Origin: Pedobacter panaciterrae
GTDB lineage: Bacteria > Bacteroidota > Bacteroidia > Sphingobacteriales > Sphingobacteriaceae
Reading direction: 5' to 3'
DNA: 64,000 nucleotides
NCBI RefSeq assembly: GCF_013204795.1
Contig: NZ_JABMKW010000016.1
Location: 558,001-622,000 of the forward strand
Shown: positions 27,357 to 36,241 of the stretch, piece after piece
How the letters are laid out: every line of letters starts with the position of its first letter
Numbering within the stretch: the first letter of the stretch is position 1
Program-made: the position numbers and the translations under genes
The notes under the pieces: model-generated
What the model was told of the DNA's origin: nothing
Seen by the model: only the letters and a program-made list of their open reading frames with translations
Database searches by the model: none

Positions 27357-27460
27357 CCACAGTTCCTAAAAGGTTAACTTTCTGAAATTATTCATAACTC
27401 TAAAGCGAAGAAACAGTTCTTCCCATTTGGGAATCTGTACTAGCGGCAATTCCCAAATAG
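27357..27460 (+). repeat. repeat family copy D (5'-truncated)
   Basis: From CCACAGTTCCTAAAAGG on, this matches the second half of copy C (39590-39696): the same order of blocks, then CTTCCCATTTGGGAATC at 27419-27435, TACTAG, and an inverted partner TTCCCAAATAG at 27450. The coding-like core present in copies A-C is missing. Several point differences show it is old. Confidence 0.55.
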
Positions 27461-27604
27461 AATCAGATTACCTTGTGCAAGCATAGAACTCCTTATTCTG
27501 TTTTATCATAAGAAAATTGAATTCCGCAGCATCCAGAAAACTGTATAAGTGAAATTTGGGGTTAGCATATAGACCAATAAGGGTCAAAAAGTACTTAAAC
27601 GCAA

Positions 27605-27841
27605 AAAAGCCCTAAATTTCTCTAAGGCTTTTCTCTAGTGCTGTCAGATATATTCCGGACACACCAATTTCTGCAAGATTTGAAGGTTGTTTCTGAAATG
27701 AAGAACTATATTCAAAACATGCGAAATACCCGCTTAAGGTTTCGACAAGGCTGATTTTAGCTTGTTTACTCTACAAGTTAATCATGAAATCCGACCTTCC
27801 CATGTGGGAATTTGTAATTTGGCCCATTTCCCACATGGGAT
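27605..27841 (+). repeat. repeat family copy A: hairpin, coding-like core, paired palindromes
   Basis: A hairpin (AAAGCC at 27605-27610 with GGCTTTT at 27626-27632) precedes a 35-codon frame at 27647-27754 reading DIFRTHQFLQDLKVVSEMKN, then YIQNMRNTRLRFRQG and stop. TTCCCATGTGGGAA (27797-27810) and its inverted partner TTCCCACATGGGAT (27828-27841) follow. Differences from copies B and C are mostly synonymous or conservative, the mark of a once-translated sequence. The rest of 27244-27967 holds only copy D and AT-rich DNA. Confidence 0.65.
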
Positions 27842-27955
27842 CAGCTTTTTTTGAACTATTTTGAATATCAGTCGTAATCACTATAATAGATAAATTAAAT
27901 TTAGCAAACAAAAATTAAGAGATATTGTACGATCTATTATATAATCATTTTTGTT

Positions 27956-27963
27956 TATATTTG
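27956..27963 (+). promoter_or_regulatory. TAnnTTTG promoter box of the antitoxin-toxin pair
   Basis: TATATTTG matches the Bacteroidota -7 consensus TAnnTTTG exactly and lies five bases before the ATG at 27968, so the transcript would be leaderless or nearly so. A good -33 TTTG element is not obvious at the usual distance, which lowers confidence. Confidence 0.45.
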
Positions 27964-27967
27964 TATT

Positions 27968-28468
27968 ATGGAAACGGCACTTGAAAATTATAGAGGTATT
28001 CATCCTGGTATGATTCTAGCGCGTGAGCTAAAAAAGCGGAATCTTAAAAAACGTCCATTTGCATTATCTCTGCAGATATATCCACAGACAATTAATGATA
28101 TAACGAAAGGCAAGCGAAGCATACCAACTGCATTGTCTTTAAAAATTGATAAAGCATTGGGATTGGAAGAAGGAACCATGCATTTATTGCAGGCATATTT
28201 TGAAATTGAGAAAGAAAAGCATAAGCAACAGGATCATCCGGATCTTTCTGTTATACGCAAAATCCTCTTCTGGGATACAGATTTCGATCAGATCAATTGG
28301 AAAGATCAATATAAATCAATAATTGAGCGCGTATTTGAGCGTGGGAATAATGAGGAAAAACAGGAAATCCTCAATTTTTATGGAAAAGAAAAAGTAAAAT
28401 TCATTACTGGCAGCGATAAAATTGCAGGCAATAGCCTTCCTGTAATGAGGAATATAAAAACCAAATAG
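27968..28468 (+). CDS. HigA-like HTH protein with DUF6922, antitoxin
   Basis: A 166-residue protein. Residues 10-70 are a HigA/XRE helix-turn-helix (HPGMILARELKKRNLKKRPF, then IYPQTINDITKGKRSIPTAL, SLKIDKALGLEEG). Residues about 93-140 match the DUF6922 pattern (LSVIRKILFWDTDFDQINW and YKSIIERVFERGNNEEKQEI). This pair of domains is found upstream of AbiEii-type nucleotidyltransferase toxins. The stop at 28468 is one base before the toxin ATG at 28470, so translation is coupled. It probably neutralises the toxin and represses the operon. Confidence 0.8.
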   Translation: METALENYRGIHPGMILARELKKRNLKKRPFALSLQIYPQTINDITKGKRSIPTALSLKIDKALGLEEGTMHLLQAYFEIEKEKHKQQDHPDLSVIRKILFWDTDFDQINWKDQYKSIIERVFERGNNEEKQEILNFYGKEKVKFITGSDKIAGNSLPVMRNIKTK

Positions 28469-28469
28469 G

Positions 28470-29111
28470 ATGTACTGGAATACTGTGAACAAAACCCTGA
28501 AAGACGGCTTGCTGTTGCTAATGAAAAAGGAAGAATTCGCGAGTTTCCGTCTTGTTGGAGGTACAGCATTGAGTCTTCATCTGGGACATAGGATGTCGGT
28601 AGATATTGACCTATTTACCGGGGAACCTTACCGATCCATAGACTTCGATGCCATTGAAGCATGTCTAAAAAACAGTTTCGCTTATGTGCATGGAGATTTT
28701 GGCGGCAATCAGGTTATGGGTAAATCTTATCTAGTTGGAACCGATCAAGATCATGTAGTCAAACTCGATGTATATTATTCCACGGATCCATTCTTCCAAC
28801 CATACGTTGACTCAGATGGTGTTCGAATGGCTACGATAGAGGAGATTATTGCTATGAAAATAGATGTAATTCAGAGAGGTGGCCGTAAAAAAGATTTCTG
28901 GGACCTGCACGAGCTGCTGCCGCAATATCCAGTCAACACCATGATTGATTTACACCGTCAGCGTTTTGAGTGGACACATGATCCAAATCTGATCCGGAAA
29001 AATTTCTCGAATTTTGATAACGCCGATCCAGATCTCAATCCAATTTGCCTTCGCGGGAAGCAATGGGTCTTTATCAAAGAGGACCTGCTCGAAGCACTTG
29101 GTGCAGAATAA
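28470..29111 (+). CDS. AbiEii/AbiGii-family nucleotidyltransferase, toxin
   Basis: A 213-residue protein with the nucleotidyltransferase motif FRLVGGTALSLHLGHRMSVD followed by IDLFTG: the GG...S and the two Asp of the DxD metal site are present (residues about 29-52). VVKLDVYY supplies the third acid, and EEIIAMKIDVIQRGGRKKDF with WDLHELL is the family's C-terminal signature. AbiEii toxins of type IV systems transfer nucleotides to tRNA in studied cases; here only the family is known. Followed by a terminator at 29202-29243. Confidence 0.85.
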   Translation: MYWNTVNKTLKDGLLLLMKKEEFASFRLVGGTALSLHLGHRMSVDIDLFTGEPYRSIDFDAIEACLKNSFAYVHGDFGGNQVMGKSYLVGTDQDHVVKLDVYYSTDPFFQPYVDSDGVRMATIEEIIAMKIDVIQRGGRKKDFWDLHELLPQYPVNTMIDLHRQRFEWTHDPNLIRKNFSNFDNADPDLNPICLRGKQWVFIKEDLLEALGAE

Positions 29112-29152
29112 ACTTCAAAAGAAGAAAAGGTATTGGGGGAGTTTCATATCCA

Positions 29153-29178
29153 AATTCACAATTCATGAATTGTGAATT
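29153..29178. repeat. 26-bp perfect palindrome
   Basis: The two halves AATTCACAATTCA and TGAATTGTGAATT (29153-29165, 29166-29178) are exact reverse complements with no spacer. It lies 42 bases after the toxin stop. Without a loop or T-run it is more like a protein site or recombination/replication feature than a terminator. Confidence 0.6.
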
Positions 29179-29201
29179 CGCAAACACGTATCTTCAGAAA
29201 C

Positions 29202-29243
29202 AAAAAGAGTCTGTATCATAAATCATGATTACAGACTTTTTTT
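29202..29243 (+). terminator. terminator after the AbiEii gene
   Basis: AAAAAGAGTCTGTA pairs with TACAGACTTTTTTT around an AT-rich loop that contains ATCATGAT; a run of seven T follows. It works in both directions by symmetry. Confidence 0.75.
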
Positions 29244-29384
29244 GTTTAAGAGATTTTTTATTTTGCTGATTTCTAGGGTTTTGTAGTAATATTTTTGGGA
29301 CTAATAGTTAAACCAAATTTAAAACCATAAAAACTAACTTAAAACACTTAAAATCAATACTATAAAAAACTTACTAAGTGAAAA

Positions 29385-29418
29385 AGAGCCTGATATCATG
29401 ATTTATGATACAGGCTCC
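29385..29418 (-). terminator. hairpin near the 3' end of the lipoprotein gene
   Basis: GAGCCTG at 29386-29392 pairs with CAGGCTC at 29411-29417, extended through ATATCAT/ATGATA. On the minus strand it lies downstream of the lipoprotein stop (29471) and is followed by CTTTTTC, so it fits its terminator. Its loop sequence resembles the hairpin at 29202-29243. Confidence 0.6.
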
Positions 29419-29470
29419 TCTCTATTCCATTTCTTAAATTAATTATCACTCAAAGCTAAGTCAAGCAACA

Positions 29471-31045
29471 TTAAATACTTATTACATTGGCTTTAAATGT
29501 CTTAACTATGGTCTGTTTTGGGGACCCGTCTTTTGGAACTACATCAAAAGACACACGAACAGCGGCTTCAGCTGCGCTTGGTGGGTTACCAGGTAACACA
29601 GATAAATAAGATATTGTAACCGCTGTGGGATCAGAAGCAACTATTCCGTGCCCCAAAATATCTTCTTTATTTTGAGATGAAACACTAATGTCATTAAGAG
29701 TAGTATTATTGATAATAGATGTCATATCATATGCCAAAACTTCATATTTAATATTACTGATTGTAGCATCAGATAAGACTGCTGGATTAAAAACTAAATT
29801 AAAAGAATTTAGGTTAATAGTATATCTTCTTGTTGGAGCGTACCCTTTTGTTCTTCCATGCCAAGGGTCTGGCTCTCCAGGAGGCACTTGCGGAAGGATA
29901 ACGCTTGGATTTGTAACTTCTTGGTACACTTGTGGTTTACCATCAACATAAAAAACCCCCATTGGTTGGTTATATGCTGGATAAAAAGGAACAGCTTGGT
30001 CATTATTTAATGTGCCTGGAATAGCGAAAACGTTGTCAAACAATTGACTGCTAACTGTAGAACTTCCATTAACAGTAATGTTAGTGTTAAGCGTTAATGA
30101 AACTTTTTCATTAATCGTAGTCCTTTTTGTAAAACCAAAAATGCCATTTAAAAACCCACTTATACTGCCTGCCAAACCATTTGTAATTGCTGTTGCTACC
30201 TTCGGTTTATCTGTACTGTCTAAAAAACTTATAGCTTGAGTCGCGTGTGATGATCCTACACCAAGAGCCGCATTGACAACAGTATTTGTTAAGGCTCCGA
30301 AAAAATTTGTTTTTGAAGAAGGGACAGCAATAGTTCCATTTAGGCTTCCTGTTTGCGTTCCGTTCAAAGTAATACTTGCAATACTATTGGGGTTTATTTG
30401 CCACTCCATTGTTGTTGTGGGATAAGCTGTACTAGCAGTATTTTCGTCATAAGCTAGTTCAAACTCGGAAGCATACCATGAACCGGTCGAGGAGACTTGA
30501 AAGGGTTGAAGCTGTGTAACGGCCGGTTGGTTTACACCATAATTTACAATATCGCTTCCTGAAAAATTTAATACAGGTGAGCTGGCAGCAGCCGATCCAT
30601 TGATTGATAGTTCGGAAACAATATTATTGGAAGGATAATTCTGCCCGGGAGCAAAATAAAAATAAGTTCTCAAAACACCTCTATATTTATTGTAAAGCAT
30701 AAAATAGGATGGATTGTAAACAACACTAGCATTAAAAGTATTGTAAACCAATTCCCACCCATCAGATTCGGCGTAATCTGAGATTATGTCTTGATTAATT
30801 TTTACCCCACCTAGCCCTGACTGCCAAGGTACAGGTATCGGTGTTACATTAGGAGGTACGGGCATAAACGAGATGTTTTCCCAATCTAACGGGAATGATG
30901 GTGTTCCTGTTAAGGTGCTAGCCGATACGCTCTTACTTTCTAAAGCTTTGTCATAGCTTAGGGATTGGTCTAAATTACTTTTCTTGCAGCTAAAATTTAG
31001 TAAAATTAGCATCATAGGTAGAGTGAGAGTTAGAGATTTTTTCAT
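29471..31045 (-). CDS. large lipoprotein, hypothetical
   Basis: A 524-residue protein with a lipoprotein signal (MKKSLTLTLPMMLILLNFSC, Cys-20). No family is recognised. It is beta-rich with many Asn, Ser and Thr: FYFAPGQNYPSNNIVSELSI, a Gly/Ala-rich stretch with LAGSISGFLNGIFGFTKRTT near residue 285, and a C-terminal part with INNTTLNDISVSSQNKEDIL. The composition fits an outer-membrane or surface protein. It is bounded by hairpins at 29385 and 31105, with no other gene in its unit. Confidence 0.7.
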   Translation of the reverse strand: MKKSLTLTLPMMLILLNFSCKKSNLDQSLSYDKALESKSVSASTLTGTPSFPLDWENISFMPVPPNVTPIPVPWQSGLGGVKINQDIISDYAESDGWELVYNTFNASVVYNPSYFMLYNKYRGVLRTYFYFAPGQNYPSNNIVSELSINGSAAASSPVLNFSGSDIVNYGVNQPAVTQLQPFQVSSTGSWYASEFELAYDENTASTAYPTTTMEWQINPNSIASITLNGTQTGSLNGTIAVPSSKTNFFGALTNTVVNAALGVGSSHATQAISFLDSTDKPKVATAITNGLAGSISGFLNGIFGFTKRTTINEKVSLTLNTNITVNGSSTVSSQLFDNVFAIPGTLNNDQAVPFYPAYNQPMGVFYVDGKPQVYQEVTNPSVILPQVPPGEPDPWHGRTKGYAPTRRYTINLNSFNLVFNPAVLSDATISNIKYEVLAYDMTSIINNTTLNDISVSSQNKEDILGHGIVASDPTAVTISYLSVLPGNPPSAAEAAVRVSFDVVPKDGSPKQTIVKTFKANVISI

Positions 31046-31104
31046 TTGATAATAGGGATTTTTGTGTATGATAGTCTAAAAATAATTCTTTTCTCAAAAC
31101 AAAA

Positions 31105-31132
31105 GAGGACGTATCAATTATGATACGTCCTC
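31105..31132. terminator. strong 12-bp hairpin between two minus-strand genes
   Basis: GAGGACGTATCA (31105-31116) and TGATACGTCCTC (31121-31132) form a perfect stem around ATTA. It lies just after the stop of the small frame at 31147 on the minus strand, and 60 bases upstream of the lipoprotein start. A terminator or a 5' leader structure are both possible; there is TTTTGTTTTGAGAAAAG rather than a clean T-run beyond it. Confidence 0.55.
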
Positions 31133-31146
31133 CTTCTTTACTTTGG

Positions 31147-31398
31147 CTAATTTCTATTGTAAAACAATGAAGAGAATACAAGGTTAGCCATTTTTTCCAA
31201 CTTCGCTAATTTTTCCTCTATGTTCACGAAGTTGGAAAAATTGATTTTGATACTTTCAGTCCACTTTTCAGTCCTCAACCTATTCAAAATATCACCTGTT
31301 GTATTTCTCGGTTTCACTATGTTCTTATACCATTTCGGTCCAGGTAAAGCTGTTTTATCCCCTTTTCCATAGAAATTGAATAAAATTATTGTTGCCAA
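31147..31398 (-). CDS. 83-residue hypothetical protein, doubtful
   Basis: An ATG at 31398 opens MATIILFNFYGKGDKTALPG, then KWYKNIVKPRNTTGDILNRL and ends with LAKLEKMANLVFSSLFYNRN. The peptide is basic and protein-like, and a hairpin follows its stop. I do not recognise it. It might be the end of a lost mobile-element gene given its place next to repeat copy B; that is only a guess. Confidence 0.35.
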   Translation of the reverse strand: MATIILFNFYGKGDKTALPGPKWYKNIVKPRNTTGDILNRLRTEKWTESIKINFSNFVNIEEKLAKLEKMANLVFSSLFYNRN

Positions 31399-31446
31399 AA
31401 TGTTGACACAGAAAAATTAAACTTGAATTTGGGATTTTTGTAAAAA

Positions 31447-31712
31447 AACCCTTCTGGCTACCAAACCGAAGGGCTTTTATTTTTGAGTTTAACGGAAAAA
31501 ATCCGTTTGTGCCCAACGATATACTCCGAACACACCAATTTCTTGATGATTTGAAGGTCGTTGCAGAGATGAAAAACTATATTGATGACATGAGGAATAC
31601 ACGTTTAACACCTCTCAAACGCTGATTTTTGTTTATCAATTAGAAGTAAATAACGTAAAAAAAAGGCATCCCATGTGGGAAATCACTAAGGTCGGATATT
31701 CCCATATGGGAT
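31447..31712 (+). repeat. repeat family copy B: hairpin, coding-like core, paired palindromes
   Basis: A terminator-like hairpin (AACCCTTC at 31447-31454 with GAAGGGCTTTT from 31468) precedes a 35-codon frame at 31518-31625 reading DILRTHQFLDDLKVVAEMKN, then YIDDMRNTRLTPLKR and stop. ATCCCATGTGGGAA (31668-31681) and TTCCCATATGGGAT (31699-31712) follow. The layout and peptide match copies A and C. Between 31713 and 31801 nothing else is seen. Confidence 0.65.
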
Positions 31713-31801
31713 AACCAAAATACAGTTATAAATAGATGTCGATCCATGCCATTCTAGCCAAACGTTTTCGACAAGTTATTGCAGAAGAAGACATTTTAGT
31801 T

Positions 31802-34510
31802 TTATAGCCTTTTTAGGGCATCTTCATTACCTAGTTTTGTATCGTTTTTCTGCACATGTGATTTTCCGAACTTATAGGTAAAGCCGACATAAACTCTTTT
31901 GCTATCAGTATTTATTCTCTCGGCTGATCGAAAAGTTCCGTAATTTCTCGTTATTAGGTAATCATTACGTTTAAATACCAATTCACTCCCTCCAAGCCTG
32001 AGCTGACCTTTGCCTTCCCATAAGTTGAGTAAAAAGGATGCGTCAACATTTTTATTTCCACTGTTATTTGAAAGATCCTGTACGTAATCAGTCCAGTAAT
32101 AGGCATCGATCTGAAATTTGAGTCTGGTGGAAAATTTAAATATATGAGATGTTTTAAAATCAGAATGGAAAGCAGAAAGTTTATATTTCCGACCAAGGAC
32201 CAGGCCTTCGGCTTTATTGTACCCTATTGGTGTACCACTGTTGATGGTTTCCCACCAATCATTTATCTGTAAAGGATAGAACAGGTAAAGGGAGATGTCT
32301 GAAGCACTTTTCAGGTTCTGTCTAGTATAGTAAGTGACCTTGGTTGCAAAATCTTGTTTTACCGGAAACAGTCCGATTAGCCCTTTGTTTTTTGTGTAAC
32401 TTAGCGATAGGCTGAGTTTATAGACATTTGCATTTAATGAGTATATGTTATCAAATGCCGGAACCAATGCCGGATCACCTTGCTCAATGGTATACTGATT
32501 AATCGCGACCAAATAGGGCACCAGTTCATAGTAAGGTGCACGACTAATTGTCTTTTTATAGGAAGCCGAGACCTCAATGTCTTTATTCACGGTATGCTGG
32601 TATAAGAATGTTGGAAACAGATTTGTATAATGCTGGCGGAAGTGACCTGCAAAATCAGCTTTGGTATCTTCCAACCTCACTCCAGCCTGTAATTTAATAT
32701 TTCTCCATCCTTTGGAGAGAATACCATAGGCTGCTCCAATGGATTCCTGAAGTGTATTATGACTGGAAAACTCCGGAACCTGTTGCATCTGTCCACTTCG
32801 GTCATCTTCATAATTTACGCTCGTTCTTGAATTGGTTTGCTGATACTTCAACCCTGTTTCAAGTTTCCAGCTTTTCTGGAATTGACGTGCATAATCTGCC
32901 TGTACAATATAAACGTCTATGGCCGCCTGATTCCGGTTTTGATATACGGGCGGAGTTTGGATCAGCTCACCCGAGGCATTATAGAGTGCCGATGGAAATT
33001 TCTGGAACATATTCCTCTTCCAGGGGGTAAAGGTTGTCAGAACCGTCAAGTCATGTTTACCCGAATCAGACAGTAAATGATAATTAAGGTTGTAGGTAGA
33101 AGACCAGACTGTCTGGTTAAAATCAGCATCGGTAATTAAAGCAGAATCTGGCCTCAGATTTTCTTTTCCAAATTCATTTCGCGTTCCCCATGGTCCTTTA
33201 AATTTATAGTGGTTAGCATCTGCGAACAACCCAAAGGTTTGATTTTCACTCAACTGAAAATCGATACTTCCTTGGAAGGAATACATATTATTATGGGAAA
33301 GACGCTTCCAGTTATTTGACATAAAATAGGAAGGATCAGCCGGATCCTGAAATCTGGTAGAAGTCACGCCGAAAAAATTGTCACCTTTAATGATCCCCCC
33401 GTTTGCATATATGGTTAAACGGTTGCGTTTATAGGTCCCTGAAAGATTTGTGCTACCGTTAGCATATTTTCCTGTAGAACCATCAAGTCTAAAATTTCCT
33501 TTAAAACCCTCGACTTGACTCTTTTTGGTTATGATGTTAATCACGGCGCCATAAGAAGCATCATATTTAGCTGATGGGTGGGTGATTAATTCAATTTTCT
33601 GAATATTTCCAGCAGGCATTGTTTGTAGTATGTTTTCGAGGGATACATCCGGCACAGGCTTACCATCAATTAAAATCATTGTTTTTTTTCCTTGCAGACT
33701 TACACTGTTGTCTGCACCAACTCGTACGAAAGGGGCCGATCGGAGCAACTGTAAAGAGTTACCGGCAGCCATTGCACTGTTTTCGACATTATAGATCAGC
33801 CTGTCCCCTTTGCTCTCTACCAGTTGTCTGGATGAAGTGATCTTGACTTCCTTTAAAGTTTCCTCAGAAGCCCGCATTGCAATGGGCTCCATAGCAGGCC
33901 TTACAGCTCCGCCAACAGTAAATGGTTTGGTGGTGTAAGGATATTTTCCAACTGCGGAAATCCTGATCTTATAGGTACCGGCTTTAATGGCTGTGAAAGT
34001 AAAATTGCCGGTGGTATCGGTCAAAGCATTTTGTACCAAAGTAGAATCTGCCGCGGTCAATAAGGTCACTTTAATATAAATCAGGGGCAGCTGATGCTCG
34101 TCCAATACTCGTCCCTGAACCTGGTCCCGTGCTAACGAATCCTGCGCCGGCAATTTTAAGGCTCCTATCTGTTGTGTATCCCCAACAGCCCGGGCAGGTT
34201 TTGGAAATATGGAATAATTCTGCTCATCAACTTTGTACCAGGAAAGATTTAACGGGCCTAATAAACTATTCAATACCTGACTGATTGATTTGCCTTTGTA
34301 TAAGCTGGCATCATAATTTACTTTGTGAGGTTTGACATTAGCATCTTCGTATAGAAAGTTTACTTTAAATTGTGCAATTAATGCAGAGAGTACCTTGACC
34401 AGAGGCTGTGGTGTTACCGTGGGGTTTATTTGTCTGACCATAGCAACAGCGGGACTGAAAAGGATCATACAGACTAAATTAATGAGTCCTATTTTTAGAT
34501 GCTTTCTCAT
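31802..34510 (-). CDS. TonB-dependent receptor with STN domain, OMP_b-brl_3 type
   Basis: The ATG at 34510 starts a signal peptide (MRKHLKIGLINLVCMILFSP). The 902-residue protein has an STN domain (residues about 40-105, VNYDASLYKGKSISQVLNSL), a carboxypeptidase-D-like domain (GRVLDEHQLPLIYIKVTLL), a plug (LQLLRSAPFVRVGADNSVSL, MILIDGKPVP, VINIITKKS) and a 22-strand-type barrel of the OMP_b-brl_3 group. The STN domain normally contacts the FecR-like anti-sigma factor, whose gene lies 10 bases upstream. No SusD follows, so a small ligand such as a siderophore or peptide is as likely as a glycan. Confidence 0.88.
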   Translation of the reverse strand: MRKHLKIGLINLVCMILFSPAVAMVRQINPTVTPQPLVKVLSALIAQFKVNFLYEDANVKPHKVNYDASLYKGKSISQVLNSLLGPLNLSWYKVDEQNYSIFPKPARAVGDTQQIGALKLPAQDSLARDQVQGRVLDEHQLPLIYIKVTLLTAADSTLVQNALTDTTGNFTFTAIKAGTYKIRISAVGKYPYTTKPFTVGGAVRPAMEPIAMRASEETLKEVKITSSRQLVESKGDRLIYNVENSAMAAGNSLQLLRSAPFVRVGADNSVSLQGKKTMILIDGKPVPDVSLENILQTMPAGNIQKIELITHPSAKYDASYGAVINIITKKSQVEGFKGNFRLDGSTGKYANGSTNLSGTYKRNRLTIYANGGIIKGDNFFGVTSTRFQDPADPSYFMSNNWKRLSHNNMYSFQGSIDFQLSENQTFGLFADANHYKFKGPWGTRNEFGKENLRPDSALITDADFNQTVWSSTYNLNYHLLSDSGKHDLTVLTTFTPWKRNMFQKFPSALYNASGELIQTPPVYQNRNQAAIDVYIVQADYARQFQKSWKLETGLKYQQTNSRTSVNYEDDRSGQMQQVPEFSSHNTLQESIGAAYGILSKGWRNIKLQAGVRLEDTKADFAGHFRQHYTNLFPTFLYQHTVNKDIEVSASYKKTISRAPYYELVPYLVAINQYTIEQGDPALVPAFDNIYSLNANVYKLSLSLSYTKNKGLIGLFPVKQDFATKVTYYTRQNLKSASDISLYLFYPLQINDWWETINSGTPIGYNKAEGLVLGRKYKLSAFHSDFKTSHIFKFSTRLKFQIDAYYWTDYVQDLSNNSGNKNVDASFLLNLWEGKGQLRLGGSELVFKRNDYLITRNYGTFRSAERINTDSKRVYVGFTYKFGKSHVQKNDTKLGNEDALKRL

Positions 34511-34520
34511 AATGCCGCTC

Positions 34521-35546
34521 CTATTTAGCTTTAATAATGAGTTCACGGGATTCATTATTTCTGGTAATACTGATGTTTAACGTTATTGCAATTAACTCGA
34601 GTAAAACTTTATCATTTTTGGAACTTACTGTTCCTGAAAGTTTTCTTGTTAAAATGTGTGGATCGTCTACCCTGACTTTATAGCCGTAAATGTCTTCGAG
34701 GTAATTGAATATTTTAATAAGCGGAACGTTCCTGAAATAAAGCTTTCCGTCTTTCCACGAAGCATATTCAACGACGTTAATAGGCTTCTTGTCTAATTTT
34801 CCTCCTGTATATTCTACTATTTCCCCAGGGTTAAGAATTAATGTTTTATCCTTTTCGCTACGCAGACCCAGACTGATTTTTCCATCTAACAAGGCAACTT
34901 CTGTCCGACCCCTTCTATCATTGACATTAAAGGAGGTACCGAGTACTTCTACATTTAATGCACCTGTGTGTACTATAAAACGCTGATGATTTTTAACTGG
35001 TCCATTTTTATGAAGATGATTTACTTTCAAAAATGCTTCACCTTCAATCCATACTTCCCTGATTTTACTGTCGTCCCAGCTCCTATTATATTTGATATGG
35101 GAATTTGCATTTAGGGTCACCTGTGATCCATCTGGCAAAGTCATCGTTTGCAGTTGTCCGTAAGGCGTTTGAATAGATATCTGCTGGAAGCTTGAATAAA
35201 ATAAACCAGCTGCGAAAAGTACACCAATTAAGATAGCTGCTGCAGCATACCGGAGCCAAAGACTGATTGATCTTTGTGGGTTGCCACTTAGGGTAGTTCT
35301 TGCAGCGATAGTATTCCAGATTTCTTGTTGTTCGTTTTTACCGAGTATTGCTGTTTCAAAACGCATAGACAGTATAATCTCTGTTGCCTCCCGGATAATT
35401 GGACTCAGGCCGGGATAAATTTGCTGGATGCTGCTCCATTTGAGGTCCAGTTCTTTAGTGGGTTGACTAACCCAAAGCATAAAAGATTTGTCATTGATCA
35501 GATCTTTCAGGGCATAGGATTGATAATCGCTTAATTGTTTCTCCAT
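34521..35546 (-). CDS. FecR-family anti-sigma factor
   Basis: The ATG at 35546 (MEKQLSDYQSYALKDLINDK) is preferred over a start ten codons upstream. The 341-residue protein has a cytoplasmic N-terminal part, one membrane helix near residue 105 (YAAAAILIGVLFAAGLFYSS), the FecR domain (TPYGQLQTMTLPDGSQVTLN, SWDDSKIREVWIEGEAFLKV, GTSFNVNDRRGRTEVALLDG) and a C-terminal STN-like domain (LIKIFNYLEDIYGYKVRV). It passes the signal from the receptor at 31802 to the sigma factor at 35627. Confidence 0.92.
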   Translation of the reverse strand: MEKQLSDYQSYALKDLINDKSFMLWVSQPTKELDLKWSSIQQIYPGLSPIIREATEIILSMRFETAILGKNEQQEIWNTIAARTTLSGNPQRSISLWLRYAAAAILIGVLFAAGLFYSSFQQISIQTPYGQLQTMTLPDGSQVTLNANSHIKYNRSWDDSKIREVWIEGEAFLKVNHLHKNGPVKNHQRFIVHTGALNVEVLGTSFNVNDRRGRTEVALLDGKISLGLRSEKDKTLILNPGEIVEYTGGKLDKKPINVVEYASWKDGKLYFRNVPLIKIFNYLEDIYGYKVRVDDPHILTRKLSGTVSSKNDKVLLELIAITLNISITRNNESRELIIKAK

Positions 35547-35626
35547 CTTCACTGTTTTGATCCTATTAGCTGACAAAGAAACATTTTACCCCATCAAAAT
35601 GAATGTATTTTATATCAATCTGATTA

Positions 35627-36241
35627 TCAGCTAAATAATTTTAAACTAAATATCAGATAAAGCAGCAGTAAATCTTCTTTAGATAGATTGTCACGCAAAA
35701 AATCCAATGATCTGGCCATTATTTTATAACTTGCTTTAACGGTGATTCCCATTATTTCTGCAATTTCTTCATAGGAAAGCTGTTCGTAGAATTTTAGAAA
35801 AATAGCTTCTCTTTGCCGGGCGGTAAGGCCGGAAATAGTTAATTGGAGCTGTTCACTGACTGCTTTGCGCCTTTCACCATCAATCAGTGCTTCTTCTACA
35901 TCCAGACTAACATTAAATTCATAATTTTCAGTCTCATCAAAATCGCGATGTTTTTGTAACTGAGCGACTTTTTTAAGAATGAGATTTCTGTAAGATTTAT
36001 AGAGGTAATTTTTAACGTGCGGTGGAATGCCAATTGAATTCCTTTTCGTCCAGAGCTGAACAAACAGTTCCTGGATACACTCTTTTATCAAATCCTTATC
36101 CATGGAAAATTTCGCTCCATAATTATACAATCCAGGGGAGTATTCTTGATAAAGAAAGGAAAAAGAGGCTGTATCGCCTGTTTTGAAGGCTTTCCAATGC
36201 AGGTTTTCTGATTCGCTGAAATTAGGATATGGAGTTTGCAA
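35627..36241 (-). CDS. ECF sigma-70 factor, FecI-like
   Basis: A 204-residue sigma factor starting at a TTG (36241); no ATG exists upstream before a stop, and the first internal ATG would remove region 2. Region 2 is seen as FSFLYQEYSPGLYNYGAKF and CIQELFVQLWTKR, region 4 as LTARQREAIFLKFYEQLSYE followed by EIAEIMGITVKASYKIMARS. It should direct RNA polymerase to the receptor operon under FecR control. It lies 80 bases upstream of the FecR gene. Confidence 0.9.
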   Translation of the reverse strand: MQTPYPNFSESENLHWKAFKTGDTASFSFLYQEYSPGLYNYGAKFSMDKDLIKECIQELFVQLWTKRNSIGIPPHVKNYLYKSYRNLILKKVAQLQKHRDFDETENYEFNVSLDVEEALIDGERRKAVSEQLQLTISGLTARQREAIFLKFYEQLSYEEIAEIMGITVKASYKIMARSLDFLRDNLSKEDLLLLYLIFSLKLFS

